Assembly (NCBI RefSeq): GCF_017498485.1
Contig: NZ_CP071795.1
Coordinates: forward strand, 2,790,001 to 2,854,000
Reading direction: 5' to 3'
Source: Polaribacter batillariae
Lineage (GTDB): Bacteria > Bacteroidota > Bacteroidia > Flavobacteriales > Flavobacteriaceae
Length of the DNA stretch: 64,000 nt
Shown here piece by piece: positions 18,516 through 28,170 of this stretch. The notes beneath the pieces were generated by a model that was not told where the DNA came from, did not search any database, and worked only from the letters and a program-made list of their open reading frames with translations. The translations under genes were made by a program, and so were the position numbers. Numbering within the stretch: position 1 is the first letter of the stretch; every line of letters starts with the position of its first letter.

Positions 18516-19580
18516 ATGAAGGCAGAAACTATAAAATCCATCTTTAATGAGTTCGATCATCAATCGAATTTTATAAGTCATTCAGAGTTAAATTCTGGTC
18601 ATATTAACGATACCTTTTTAGTAAAAACAGAGGGTTCTAAGAACTTCATTCTTCAACGAATAAATCATCAAATATTTAAAGATGTTCCAGGTTTAGTAAA
18701 TAATAAGGTGTTAACAAGCGAACATTTAAAAAGCAAATACCCAGAGCTTTCTAAAGAAGAGTTATCTAAAAAAGTGTTGAGCTTTGTAAAAGCTAAAAAC
18801 ACAGATTTTTATTATTACAAAAAAGGAGGGAATTATTGGAACGTAATGATTTTTATCGACGATAGTGTTACACACGAAATTGTAAAAAACAAAGAAATTG
18901 CTTACGAAGGAGGGAAACTTTTAGGTAATTTTTTAAACTTAACTGCAGATTTAGATAGCAGTCAGTTAATTGATGTAATTCCTAATTTTCACGACATGTC
19001 TTTTCGCTACAAACAGTATGCATCGTCATTACAAAGTGCCTCTAAAGACAGGTTATTTAAAGCTGCAAAATACACAAAAATTGTTGCAGATTTAAAAGAA
19101 GAAATGCACATTCTTCAGCATTTAAAAGAAGTAGGAGATATTCCTGTAAGAGTAACACATAACGATACTAAAATATCAAACTCTCTTTTTACCAAAGACA
19201 ATAAAGGTATTTGTATGATAGATACAGATACAGTAATGGCTGGAATAATACACTACGATTTTGGTGATGCGATTAGAACAATTTGCAACACTGCAGCAGA
19301 AGATGAAACAGATTTGGCTAAAGTTGAGTTTAATTTAGAATATTACAAAGCTTACGAAAAAGGATTTCTTGAGCAATCTAAAGACTCTTTATCTGCTTTA
19401 GAATTAAAGTATTTGCCACTAGCAGCCAAAACAATGATTTTTATTATGGCACTTCGTTTCTTAACAGATTATTTAAATAACGACGTGTATTATAAAACCA
19501 ATTATGCAGAACATAACTTAGATAGAGCAAAAAATCAATTTAAATTGATAGAAAGTTTTACTGAAAAGATAAAAATATAG
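18516..19580 (+). CDS. APH-fold sugar kinase, probable N-acetylhexosamine 1-kinase (NahK-like)
   Basis: This aminoglycoside-phosphotransferase-fold protein has 354 residues. The catalytic loop HNDTKISNSLF and the metal-binding IDTDTVMAG segment are intact. Early residues GHINDTFLV form the nucleotide-binding hairpin. The best described relatives with this layout phosphorylate N-acetylglucosamine or N-acetylgalactosamine at C1. The neighbours (nucleotidyltransferase, hexose permease, glucosamine-6-phosphate deaminase) fit an amino-sugar substrate; antibiotic resistance does not. It overlaps nothing and starts one base after the previous stop, so it is co-transcribed with it. Exact specificity is inferred. 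Confidence 0.75.
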   Translation: MKAETIKSIFNEFDHQSNFISHSELNSGHINDTFLVKTEGSKNFILQRINHQIFKDVPGLVNNKVLTSEHLKSKYPELSKEELSKKVLSFVKAKNTDFYYYKKGGNYWNVMIFIDDSVTHEIVKNKEIAYEGGKLLGNFLNLTADLDSSQLIDVIPNFHDMSFRYKQYASSLQSASKDRLFKAAKYTKIVADLKEEMHILQHLKEVGDIPVRVTHNDTKISNSLFTKDNKGICMIDTDTVMAGIIHYDFGDAIRTICNTAAEDETDLAKVEFNLEYYKAYEKGFLEQSKDSLSALELKYLPLAAKTMIFIMALRFLTDYLNNDVYYKTNYAEHNLDRAKNQFKLIESFTEKIKI

Positions 19581-19684
19581 AGAAGCAAAAAAAGAAAAAG
19601 TGTATGCCTACGAGAATTTAAAGGGTGTTTATCTTTTGAAATTCTTGTAATATTAAAAAAACTAACCAAAAAAAATTAAACATT

Positions 19685-20989
19685 ATGCAACAAAAAAACA
19701 ACACGACAGCAATTGTAATTATTGCAGGACTATTTTTCATATTTGGGTTTGTAACGTGGATTAATGGTGCTTTAATTCCTTTTATGAAAACCATCAACGA
19801 GTTAACAGAATCGCAATCTTATTTAGTGGCGACAGCCTCTTATATTTCGTTTGTTGTAATGGCATTGCCAGCTTCTTACATTTTAGAAAAAATTGGTTAC
19901 AAAAAAGGGATGTCTTTAGGGCTAATTATTATGGCTATTGGAGCTTTGGTATTTATACCAGCAGCAGAAGCAAGAACCTATTGGGTGTTTTTAGCAGGAA
20001 TTTTTATTCAAGGAATAGGAATGACCATTTTACAAACCGCAGCCAATCCGTACATTACCATTTTGGGTCCAATAGAGAGTGGCGCCAAGCGAATCGCCAT
20101 TATGGGAATAGCAAACAAAGTTGCAGGAGCATTAGGATCTTTAATTTTTGGAGCTTTATTGTTATCAGGAATCGATGAAACAAAAGAAAAATTAGCAGGT
20201 GCAACTTTAGAAGAAAAAAATGTGTTGTTAGATACCATGGCAGATAGCGTATTTATGCCTTATGTTGTAATGGCAATCGCCTTATTTTTATTAGGAATTT
20301 TAATAAGAAAAGCACCATTACCACAAGTAGAAGCCGCAGAAGAACCCGTTTTAGAAGAAGGGAAAACCGCCAAAACAAGCATTTTCCAATTCCCTAATTT
20401 ATGGTTAGGAGTAATTGCTTTATTCGTTTATGTAGGTGCAGAAGTTATTGCAGGAGATACCATTATCGCTTACGGAATTTCCTTAGGATTTACAGGAGAA
20501 GAAGCAAAATTCTTTACCACCTATACCTTAATGGCAATGGTGGCAACCTATGCCTTAGGCGTTCTCTTAATTCCTAAATATGTAAAACAAAAAACAGCTT
20601 TAATCGCCAGTGCCGTTTTAGGAATTGTATTTAGTTTTTGCATATTAAGTACCACAGGTTTTACCTCAGTACTATTTGTTGCGGCTTTAGGGATTGCAAA
20701 CGCTTTGGTTTGGCCAGCCATTTGGCCCCTAACTTTAGATGGTTTAGGAAAATTTACCAAAACAGGTTCTGCATTGTTAATTATGGCCATTTCAGGAGGG
20801 GCTATCATTCCGCCTTTGTATGGAAGAATTGTAGATGCCAACAAACACGAACTTATAGCCAATGGAATACAAGAAGCAGACGCCATTGCAACAGCATCTA
20901 CAGAAAGCTATTGGATTTTAATTCCTTGCTATGCAATTATCCTATTCTTTGCAATATGGGGTCATAAAATAAAAAATTGGAGTAAATAA
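19685..20989 (+). CDS. Sugar MFS permease of the FucP/NagP/GluP group
   Basis: This inner-membrane H+/sugar symporter has 434 residues and about 12 hydrophobic helices. The first helix region (FFIFGFVTWINGALIPFMK) and QTAANPYITILGP are typical of the FucP branch of the major facilitator superfamily, which carries glucose/galactose, fucose or N-acetylglucosamine. Its place between the kinase and NagB suggests N-acetylglucosamine or a related sugar. A 15-base sequence, AATATAGAGAAGCAA, occurs just upstream of this gene (19574) and again before nagB (21004). The cargo is an inference from context. Confidence 0.88.
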   Translation: MQQKNNTTAIVIIAGLFFIFGFVTWINGALIPFMKTINELTESQSYLVATASYISFVVMALPASYILEKIGYKKGMSLGLIIMAIGALVFIPAAEARTYWVFLAGIFIQGIGMTILQTAANPYITILGPIESGAKRIAIMGIANKVAGALGSLIFGALLLSGIDETKEKLAGATLEEKNVLLDTMADSVFMPYVVMAIALFLLGILIRKAPLPQVEAAEEPVLEEGKTAKTSIFQFPNLWLGVIALFVYVGAEVIAGDTIIAYGISLGFTGEEAKFFTTYTLMAMVATYALGVLLIPKYVKQKTALIASAVLGIVFSFCILSTTGFTSVLFVAALGIANALVWPAIWPLTLDGLGKFTKTGSALLIMAISGGAIIPPLYGRIVDANKHELIANGIQEADAIATASTESYWILIPCYAIILFFAIWGHKIKNWSK

Positions 20990-21024
20990 TCGAGATTAAT
21001 TTTAATATAGAGAAGCAATACATC

Positions 21025-22953
21025 ATGTTAAAAAGTAAAATAGACAAAGCCACCGGATTCGAGAAAAGATTCGAGAATATTGGAACTGTAGTTTTCGAAG
21101 ATTCAAGAGAAGCATCAGCACAAGTTGCAAAAGAAATTGCAGATTTAATTAAAGTAAAGCAGTCGCAAAAACAACCTTGTATTTTGGGGTTAGCAACAGG
21201 TTCTTCTCCCAAAGGCTTGTATGCAGAATTGGTTCGTTTACATAAAGAAGAAGGCTTAAGTTTTAAGAACGTAATTTCTTTTAATTTAGATGAATATTAC
21301 CCAATGGAACCCGACTCTGTAAATAGTTACGTGCGTTTTATGCAAGAACAACTGTTCAATCATGTCGATATTTTACCAGAGAATTACCACATTCCAGATG
21401 GCACCTTGTCAAAAGAAGAAATTCGAGATTATTGCGACCAATATGAAGCAAAGATAGAAGCTTTAGGTGGTATCGATTTACAGATTTTAGGAATTGGAGG
21501 CAATGGGCACATTGGTTTTAACGAATCTGGTTCTCTTCAAAATTCAAAAACACGTTTAGTTGCTTTAGACCATATCACAAGAGTGGCTGCAAGTGGCGAT
21601 TTTTCTGGATTAGAAAACACGCCAAGAACGGCAATTACATTGGGAGTAAAAAAAATTATGGAAGCCAAAAGAGTTATTTTATTGGCTTGGGGAGAAAGAA
21701 AATCGAACATCATAAAAGCTTCAGTAGAAGACGAAGTAACCAGTTTGGTACCTGCATCGTATTTACAAGAACATAGAAATGCCACGTTTGTATTAGACAA
21801 AGCAGCAGCATCTAAACTCACAAGAATCAATACGCCTTGGTTGGTAGAAAAAATTGTTTGGACAGATCATTTAATTCGAAAAGCAGTATTAAGTTTGGCT
21901 TTAAACTTAAAAAAGCCCATTTTAATGCTAACAGATGCCGATTATATCGAAAACGGAATGAGTGATTTGTTGGCAGATTCTGGCCCCGCTTACGACATTA
22001 ACATTAAAATATTCAATAAATTACAAAACACCATTACAGGTTGGCCTGGAGGAAAGCCCAATGCAGACGATAGTAAACGACCAGAAAGAGCAGAACCGAC
22101 CAAGAAACGAGTGTTAATTTTTAGTCCACACCCAGATGATGATATCATTAGTATGGGAGGAACTTTTAAAAGATTGCACGAACAAGGTCACGAAGTACAT
22201 GTAGGATATCAAACTTCAGGAAATATTGCAGTAGCAGATGATGAAGCATTGCGTTTTGCAAGTTTTGTATGCGATTATAACGAGAAATTTGGCATCGACA
22301 ATACAGAAGCAACAAAAATTTATAAAAAAGCAGTTAAATTTTTAAAGAACAAAAAGTCGAGTGAAATAGATACCCCAGAAGTAAGGTACATTAAAGGCTT
22401 AATTAGAAAAGGCGAAGCCAGAGCCACTTGCCATTTTGTAGGTTTACCAGATGCTCAAATTCATTTTATGAACCTGCCGTTTTATGAGACAGGTGCCATA
22501 AAAAAGAATCCAATAGGAGTTGGCGATGTAGAAATAACCAAAGATCTAATAGAAAAAATAAAACCACACCAAATTTATGCAGCAGGCGATTTGGCAGACC
22601 CACATGGAACGCATAAAGTTTGTTTAGACGCTATTTTTGCAGCGGTAAAAGAATTAAAGCCAAAGAAATTTATGGAAGATTGTTGGGTTTGGTTGTACAG
22701 AGGCGCTTGGCAAGAATGGGGTATAGATGAGATAGAAATGGCAGTTCCAATGGGTCCAGACCAGGTATTGGAAAAGCGAAAAGGAATTTTTAAACATCAA
22801 TCACAAAAAGATGGTGTTGTTTTTCAAGGCTCAGATAGTAGAGAGTTTTGGCAACGAGCAGAAGATAGAAACAGAGAAACCGCAGAGTTATACGATAAAT
22901 TAGGCCTGTCTCATTACGCAGCAATGGAAGCATTTGTGAGGTGGCATTATTAA
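21025..22953 (+). CDS. nagB: Glucosamine-6-phosphate deaminase fused to a PIG-L deacetylase domain
   Basis: Residues 1 to about 300 are NagB, which turns glucosamine-6-phosphate into fructose-6-phosphate and ammonia. Visible motifs are LATGSSPKGLYAEL, FNLDEYYP with the catalytic Asp, and GIGGNGHIGFNESG with the catalytic His. The position of the E. coli active-site Asp before GH is Asn here. From about residue 365 a PIG-L/LmbE-type zinc deacetylase follows (FSPHPDDDIISMGG, later DPHGTHK). The fusion, 642 residues, is common in Bacteroidota; the second domain could deacetylate an N-acetylglucosamine derivative before deamination, an inference. It is the last gene of the operon, closed by a terminator at 22978. 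Confidence 0.93.
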   Translation: MLKSKIDKATGFEKRFENIGTVVFEDSREASAQVAKEIADLIKVKQSQKQPCILGLATGSSPKGLYAELVRLHKEEGLSFKNVISFNLDEYYPMEPDSVNSYVRFMQEQLFNHVDILPENYHIPDGTLSKEEIRDYCDQYEAKIEALGGIDLQILGIGGNGHIGFNESGSLQNSKTRLVALDHITRVAASGDFSGLENTPRTAITLGVKKIMEAKRVILLAWGERKSNIIKASVEDEVTSLVPASYLQEHRNATFVLDKAAASKLTRINTPWLVEKIVWTDHLIRKAVLSLALNLKKPILMLTDADYIENGMSDLLADSGPAYDINIKIFNKLQNTITGWPGGKPNADDSKRPERAEPTKKRVLIFSPHPDDDIISMGGTFKRLHEQGHEVHVGYQTSGNIAVADDEALRFASFVCDYNEKFGIDNTEATKIYKKAVKFLKNKKSSEIDTPEVRYIKGLIRKGEARATCHFVGLPDAQIHFMNLPFYETGAIKKNPIGVGDVEITKDLIEKIKPHQIYAAGDLADPHGTHKVCLDAIFAAVKELKPKKFMEDCWVWLYRGAWQEWGIDEIEMAVPMGPDQVLEKRKGIFKHQSQKDGVVFQGSDSREFWQRAEDRNRETAELYDKLGLSHYAAMEAFVRWHY

Positions 22954-22977
22954 AACTTTAGTAAATAATAATACCTT

Positions 22978-23018
22978 AATCCCATCAGTTTTTAAATTAA
23001 AAATGATGGGATTTTTTT
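22978..23018 (+). terminator. Rho-independent terminator of the amino-sugar operon
   Basis: The stem AATCCCATCA / TGATGGGATT is perfect over 10 bp, with a 16-base AT-rich loop, and is followed by TTTTT. It lies 25 bp beyond the nagB stop. Confidence 0.9.
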
Positions 23019-23147
23019 GTGGAATTAATGTCATCGTCAAAAAAAATGTTAAAGGAGTTAAAATAACTTCTATTACAGATAATAATAACGAAATTGCCAC
23101 TTTATATTTGCAACTCTAAAATTTACTGTTAAATAGCATTCCATAAA

Positions 23148-26100
23148 ATGCCAAAGAAAAAGAAATATCGTTTTTTAAGAAGAACATTAAGAGTGTTTTT
23201 GGGCATATTGTTATTTCTATTTTTAATTGTTCTTTTTATAAGAAGCTCTTGGGGGCAAAGTATTATTGTAGATAAAGTAGTAAGTTATGTTTCCGATAAA
23301 ACAAACACAAAAGTTGCCGTAGAAAAATTATTTATTACTTTCGATGGTAGTGTACAGCTAGAGGGCCTGTACTTAGAAGACACCAAAGGAGATACCTTAG
23401 TATATACCAAATCTTTGGAAGCAAACGTGCCTCTTTGGGCAATAATTCGTGGAAACGGAATAGGTGTAGATCGTTTAAATTTAGAAGGTTTACGAGCAAA
23501 TATAACAAGAAAAGACACCATTTCTGGGTATAATTTTCAGTTTTTAATAGATGCTTTTGCGCCAGAAAAGCCAGCTCCTGTTGCGAAAGATACCACTGCA
23601 AAACCATTAGATATTGTTTTGGGTAATTTAGCTTTTAAAGAGATCGATTTTTTGTTGAAAGATGAAGTTTTAGGACTTGATGGACGTTTTAAAATTGGTA
23701 AATTAGAAACAAATATGCAAAAAACAGATGTCGAAAATATGGTTTTCGAAGCATCTAATCTTCAACTTTCGAATTCGAATATTCGATTCGTTCAAAATCC
23801 ATCTCAAATAGTTACTACAGAAGAAGCGGCTCCTTTACCAAAATTTTCCGTGGATAATTTAAAAATAGAAAATGTAAATGCGTTTTACAAATCGAAAATA
23901 GAAAACATTTCTTCCACTATAAATATTGATGATTTTTATGCAGAAATTCCGCAAATAGATTTGGCAAAAAACACAATTAATTTAGACGATTTACAACTTA
24001 GCAATTCTAAAATTGATTTAAATACAGTTTCTAATAAAAATGAAGTTAGTTCAAAAAACAATGAAGCTGTAAAGATGCAATGGCCTGCATTTACGATAAA
24101 CATTGCAGCAATTAATTTAGAAAATAATACAATCAATTATTCTAAAGACAATACAAAACCTCAAAAAAACACCTTTAAGGCGAAAGCAATTTTGGTAGAG
24201 AATTTAACTTTAAAAGGAGCAAATATTTTTCTGAAAGATAAAAAAGCGAGTGCAACAATTTCTCAACTTAATTTTAATGAAGCTTCAGGTTTTAATTTAC
24301 GCCAATTTGCATTTAATTTGAATGCCACAGACACACAGTTAAATGTAAACGATTTAGATGTTAAGTTAAATAACAATATTTTAATGGGTAATATCGATTT
24401 AAAATATGCATCTTTAAATCGGCTTTTAACAACTCCAGAGAAAACAAAAGTCAACTTAAACATACCTACCTTTAAAGCGTCATTAAAAGAGATTTTTAAA
24501 TTTCAACCTTCACTTAAAAAAAATATTTATTTAAAAAAGGCAGGTAAAAAATTAATTACAGGAAATATTCAGGCGAATGGAAGTCTGGCTTCTATCGACC
24601 TTAGAAAGACAAAGGTAAATTGGGGAAATTCCACAGAAATTTCAGCAAATGGAACATTCAAAAATGTTACAGATTCTACCAAGTTATTGTTTGATATTTC
24701 AACGTTAAAAGCAACAACAAAACGTGCAGATATTACTCAATTTATAGATGAAAAAGAATTGGGAATTCAGCTTCCAGAAAATATTTTATTAGTAGGTAAT
24801 GCAAGTGGTTCTCTAGACAGTATCTATGTAGATGCAAAAACCACCACCACACAAGGAGTTGCTAAAATAAAAGGAAACTTTAAAAATAAAAATACGATAA
24901 GTTACAATGCCGTTGTAAAAATTGAAGACTATAAAGTAAACGAATTGCTAAAAAAACCTAAATTCGGCGCATTAAGCTTAACAATAAACTCAAAAGGAAG
25001 TGGAAAAAAAATAAACACTTTAGATGCTACTTTAGAAGCCAATGTCTCGAAATTTACACTAAATAATTACACGATAAAAGATTTAAGTATCAATGGCGAT
25101 GTTCGTAATGGTAAAGGAAACATAACATCGAAATACAAAGACAATAATTTAAACATTGCTTTAAATGGTAAAGTGTTTTTAGATTCGATTGCCTCGAAAG
25201 CAAACCTACAATTAGACGTAATTGGTGCAGATTTGCAAGCCTTAGGTCTTATGAAGAGAAACGTAAAAACAGGCATGGATATTTCTTTAGATTTTAAAGG
25301 AAATAGCAAAAATTACGATGTAGAAAGTAAAATTATAAACGGAGTTTTTGTGTACGATAATAGAACTTATTTGTTAGGAGCAATTGATGCAAAAGCTTAT
25401 GTAGATAAAGACACAACCTCTCTTTCTGTAAAAAATAAAATGCTAAATTTAAACTTAAAGTCTAATACAGACCCACAAACCTTTACAAAGGCAATTCAAC
25501 GTCATATTTTTAGTTATTTTTATAGAGATGAAAAAGTTCCAGATTCTATAAAAAATCCAGTAAACTTAAAGTTTAAAGGTAAAATAGCACAATCTTCGTT
25601 ATTAAAAGACGTTTTTTTAGTAAACGCAAAAGATATAGACACGATAAATGTTGCTGTCGATTTTAACGAATTAGAAAGAAAATTAGAGGCTAAAATTACG
25701 GCGCCACATATTAATTATAGTGGAAATGAGTTAGATAGTTTGGCGTTTTCGATGAGCACAAATAAAAATAATTTTAATTTCGATTTAGGATTTAAAAGAA
25801 TTCTTGCAGGACCTTTAGATGTTCCAAGAACTTACATTACAGGAAATCAAACCAATAACGAGTTGTCTCTTAATTTTTTAGGCTCACAAGATGGAGAAAC
25901 ATTAATGAATGTAAATACAAAAATTACGGGAAACAGAAATCATTTAAAATTTACGGTACATCCAGATAGTTTAATTTTAAATAAAGGAAGATGGGCAATA
26001 CCGAATGATAACGAAATTTCGTTAAAAAAGAATGAAATTACGTTTCATAACTTTAAAATTTCGAAAAACAACCAATCTATAGAAATTACAGATAAGCTGC

Positions 26101-27791
26101 CAAGAATCAATAAAAAGCACATTGCAATAGACTATAAAAATTTTAATATAGACGAAGTTTTTAACTACTTAAATCCAGAAACAGAAATAGCAACTGGCAT
26201 TTTAAACGGAAGCTTTATTTTAGAAAATCCGTTCGGAGATACAGGAATTATCGCAGACTTAAATGTACGTAAATTAGAGGTTTTAAAGACAGATTTAGGA
26301 ACCCTAAAATTAGAAGGAAAATCTTTAGGAAATAGCAAATACGACTTTAACGCAGGTTTACAAGAAGGTAATGTGAATTTAGATTTAAATGGAGACTATT
26401 TTGCGAGTAATAAACAACTAAACTTAAATTTAGTAATTCATAAATTTAAAATGAAAGCTTTAAATACGTTTTCATTAGGAGAAATAAAAGAAACCGATGG
26501 TAGTTTTTCAGGAGAATTTAAAGTTACAGGAACCATATTCGAACCCAAATATAATGGAGATATTACCTTTAAAAATGCAGGCTTTAATATCTCTAAATTA
26601 AACACGAAATTCTTCTTAAATAACGAAACCTTAAAGTTAGATAATAGCGGATTAACATTAGCTAATTTTAAAATTTTAGACGCAAAGAAAAATGCACTAC
26701 TACTTTCAGGAAAAATTGGCACAAAAAGTTTTATAAACCCAACTTTCGATTTAAGTGTAGATGCTAAAAACTTTCGAGTTTTAAACGCAACAAAAGAAGA
26801 TAATGAATCTTTGTACGGAACTGCTACTTTTAATGCCAATGCAAAATTAACAGGAGACTTACAAATTCCTAAATTAGATGCAAAATTAACACTTGGCAAA
26901 GACACAGATGTAACCTATGTAATGCCTTCTGTATATGCAAATGTAGAGGAAAGAGAGGGCATTGTTGCTTTTGTAAACAGAGAAAACCCCAATGCAATTC
27001 TTACCAGAACCGAAGAACAAACAGCCACCATCACTGGTTTTGATATTTCGGCCTCTTTAAAAGTAGATAAAAAAGCTACTATTACAGTAGTTATTAATAA
27101 AGATACAGGCGATAATTTTAAAGCCTCTGGTGAGGGAGATTTTATATTTACCATGGTTCCAAATGGAAGAATTAACCTCACAGGAGCTTACGAAATTTCA
27201 GATGGGCATTACGAACTAAACTTATACAATTTAGTCGATAGAAAATTTTTAATTGCACCAGGAAGTAGAGTTAGCTGGTCTGGTGACCCTTTTGATGCAG
27301 ATTTAAATGTAAGAGCAATGTATAATATAGAAACGTCTGCTTCTCCATTAATGGCACCACAAATTTCTGGATCAGAACCCTCTGTAAAAAATAAATATAA
27401 ACAAGTACTTCCTTTTGAAGTTTCTTTAAATGTCGATGGAGAATTGCTGCAACCAAAAATATCTTTTGGATTAGACATGCCAAAAGAAGAACGAGGTGCT
27501 GTAGGTGGGCAAGTTTATGGTCGAGTACAACAAGTAAATCAACAAGAGGCAGAATTAAACAAACAGGTTTTTTCTTTATTGGTGTTAAATCGTTTTTATC
27601 CAGATACAGGAAATGATGGAAGTTCTGGAGGTTTTGCAACGGTAGCAAGAGATAATTTAAACGATGCAGTTTCTGAACAATTAAATACTTTCTCAAATAA
27701 AATTTTAGGAGATTCTGGAATCGAACTCGACTTTGGTTTAAATAGTTTTACAGATTACCAAGGAGATACCCAACAGACAGAACTCAATTAG
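23148..27791 (+). CDS. tamB: Translocation and assembly module TamB (DUF490), truncated by a frameshift
   Basis: TamB is a long periplasm-spanning beta-rich protein, anchored in the inner membrane, that works with a BamA-family partner in outer-membrane assembly or lipid transport. An N-terminal anchor helix (residues about 13-32, VFLGILLFLFLIVLFI) is followed by about 1,500 residues of repeating beta-strand sequence. The conserved DUF490 region lies near the end (FTMVPNGRINLTGAYEISDG, YNLVDRKFLIAPGSRVSW, FSLLVLNRF). The frame stops at 27791 just after FTDYQGDTQQ, but the missing C-terminus continues one base out of frame to 28144 (separate entry). The gene pairs with tamL downstream. The family call is firm. 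Confidence 0.92.
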   Translation: MPKKKKYRFLRRTLRVFLGILLFLFLIVLFIRSSWGQSIIVDKVVSYVSDKTNTKVAVEKLFITFDGSVQLEGLYLEDTKGDTLVYTKSLEANVPLWAIIRGNGIGVDRLNLEGLRANITRKDTISGYNFQFLIDAFAPEKPAPVAKDTTAKPLDIVLGNLAFKEIDFLLKDEVLGLDGRFKIGKLETNMQKTDVENMVFEASNLQLSNSNIRFVQNPSQIVTTEEAAPLPKFSVDNLKIENVNAFYKSKIENISSTINIDDFYAEIPQIDLAKNTINLDDLQLSNSKIDLNTVSNKNEVSSKNNEAVKMQWPAFTINIAAINLENNTINYSKDNTKPQKNTFKAKAILVENLTLKGANIFLKDKKASATISQLNFNEASGFNLRQFAFNLNATDTQLNVNDLDVKLNNNILMGNIDLKYASLNRLLTTPEKTKVNLNIPTFKASLKEIFKFQPSLKKNIYLKKAGKKLITGNIQANGSLASIDLRKTKVNWGNSTEISANGTFKNVTDSTKLLFDISTLKATTKRADITQFIDEKELGIQLPENILLVGNASGSLDSIYVDAKTTTTQGVAKIKGNFKNKNTISYNAVVKIEDYKVNELLKKPKFGALSLTINSKGSGKKINTLDATLEANVSKFTLNNYTIKDLSINGDVRNGKGNITSKYKDNNLNIALNGKVFLDSIASKANLQLDVIGADLQALGLMKRNVKTGMDISLDFKGNSKNYDVESKIINGVFVYDNRTYLLGAIDAKAYVDKDTTSLSVKNKMLNLNLKSNTDPQTFTKAIQRHIFSYFYRDEKVPDSIKNPVNLKFKGKIAQSSLLKDVFLVNAKDIDTINVAVDFNELERKLEAKITAPHINYSGNELDSLAFSMSTNKNNFNFDLGFKRILAGPLDVPRTYITGNQTNNELSLNFLGSQDGETLMNVNTKITGNRNHLKFTVHPDSLILNKGRWAIPNDNEISLKKNEITFHNFKISKNNQSIEITDKLPRINKKHIAIDYKNFNIDEVFNYLNPETEIATGILNGSFILENPFGDTGIIADLNVRKLEVLKTDLGTLKLEGKSLGNSKYDFNAGLQEGNVNLDLNGDYFASNKQLNLNLVIHKFKMKALNTFSLGEIKETDGSFSGEFKVTGTIFEPKYNGDITFKNAGFNISKLNTKFFLNNETLKLDNSGLTLANFKILDAKKNALLLSGKIGTKSFINPTFDLSVDAKNFRVLNATKEDNESLYGTATFNANAKLTGDLQIPKLDAKLTLGKDTDVTYVMPSVYANVEEREGIVAFVNRENPNAILTRTEEQTATITGFDISASLKVDKKATITVVINKDTGDNFKASGEGDFIFTMVPNGRINLTGAYEISDGHYELNLYNLVDRKFLIAPGSRVSWSGDPFDADLNVRAMYNIETSASPLMAPQISGSEPSVKNKYKQVLPFEVSLNVDGELLQPKISFGLDMPKEERGAVGGQVYGRVQQVNQQEAELNKQVFSLLVLNRFYPDTGNDGSSGGFATVARDNLNDAVSEQLNTFSNKILGDSGIELDFGLNSFTDYQGDTQQTELN

Positions 27792-28144
27792 ACATTGCAG
27801 CGCAAAAGAAATTATTTAACGATAGACTTACAGTTAGGGTTGGAAGCGAAGTAGATATTCAAGGAAGTAGTGCAACTGGAGAAAAAGCCCCGTTAATAGG
27901 AAATGTAAGCTTAGAATATAAAATTACCGAAAATGGTAGATATCGATTAAAAGGTTTTAGAGAAAGTAGGTTCGAAAATGTAATTGATGGGCAAACCATT
28001 GTAAGTGGAATTGCACTAATTTTTACCCAAGAGTTTAATCACTTTAGGGAACTTTGGAATGCCATTTTACGTTCACCAAAGAAAAAAGAAGAAGCGAAGG
28101 CAAAGAAAAAAGAGAAAGAGAAAGAAAAAGAAGAGAAAGAATAA
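27779..28144 (+). pseudogene. tamB: Out-of-frame C-terminal end of tamB
   Basis: Read in the -1 frame, this segment gives RTQLDIAAQKKLFNDRLTV, then VGSEVDIQGSS, a SLEYKITENGRYRLKGF stretch and IFTQEFNHFRELW. This is the conserved end of TamB in Bacteroidota, closed by a Lys/Glu-rich tail and a TAA at 28142-28144. One inserted base between about 27762 and 27779 would join it to the upstream frame, giving a protein of about 1,665 residues. No slippery heptamer is visible at the junction, so a one-base deletion or a sequencing error is more likely than programmed frameshifting. Confidence 0.85.
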
Positions 28145-28170
28145 GTAGAGAAGAAAAAAAACTAAGTTTT

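Noticed and set aside
18516..19580. Aminoglycoside resistance gene
   Set aside because: The APH fold is shared with sugar kinases, and the operon context is amino-sugar uptake and metabolism.
20548..20967. Overlapping reading frames of about 110 codons in the permease gene
   Set aside because: Both are out-of-frame or antisense translations of a conserved membrane protein.
26438..27696. Minus-strand reading frames of 88-155 codons opposite tamB
   Set aside because: They are antisense shadows of a well-supported gene with no domain, promoter or spacing of their own.
27755..27795. Programmed ribosomal frameshift in tamB
   Set aside because: No XXXYYYZ slippery heptamer at the junction and no obvious downstream stem were seen; a one-base deletion or error is simpler.
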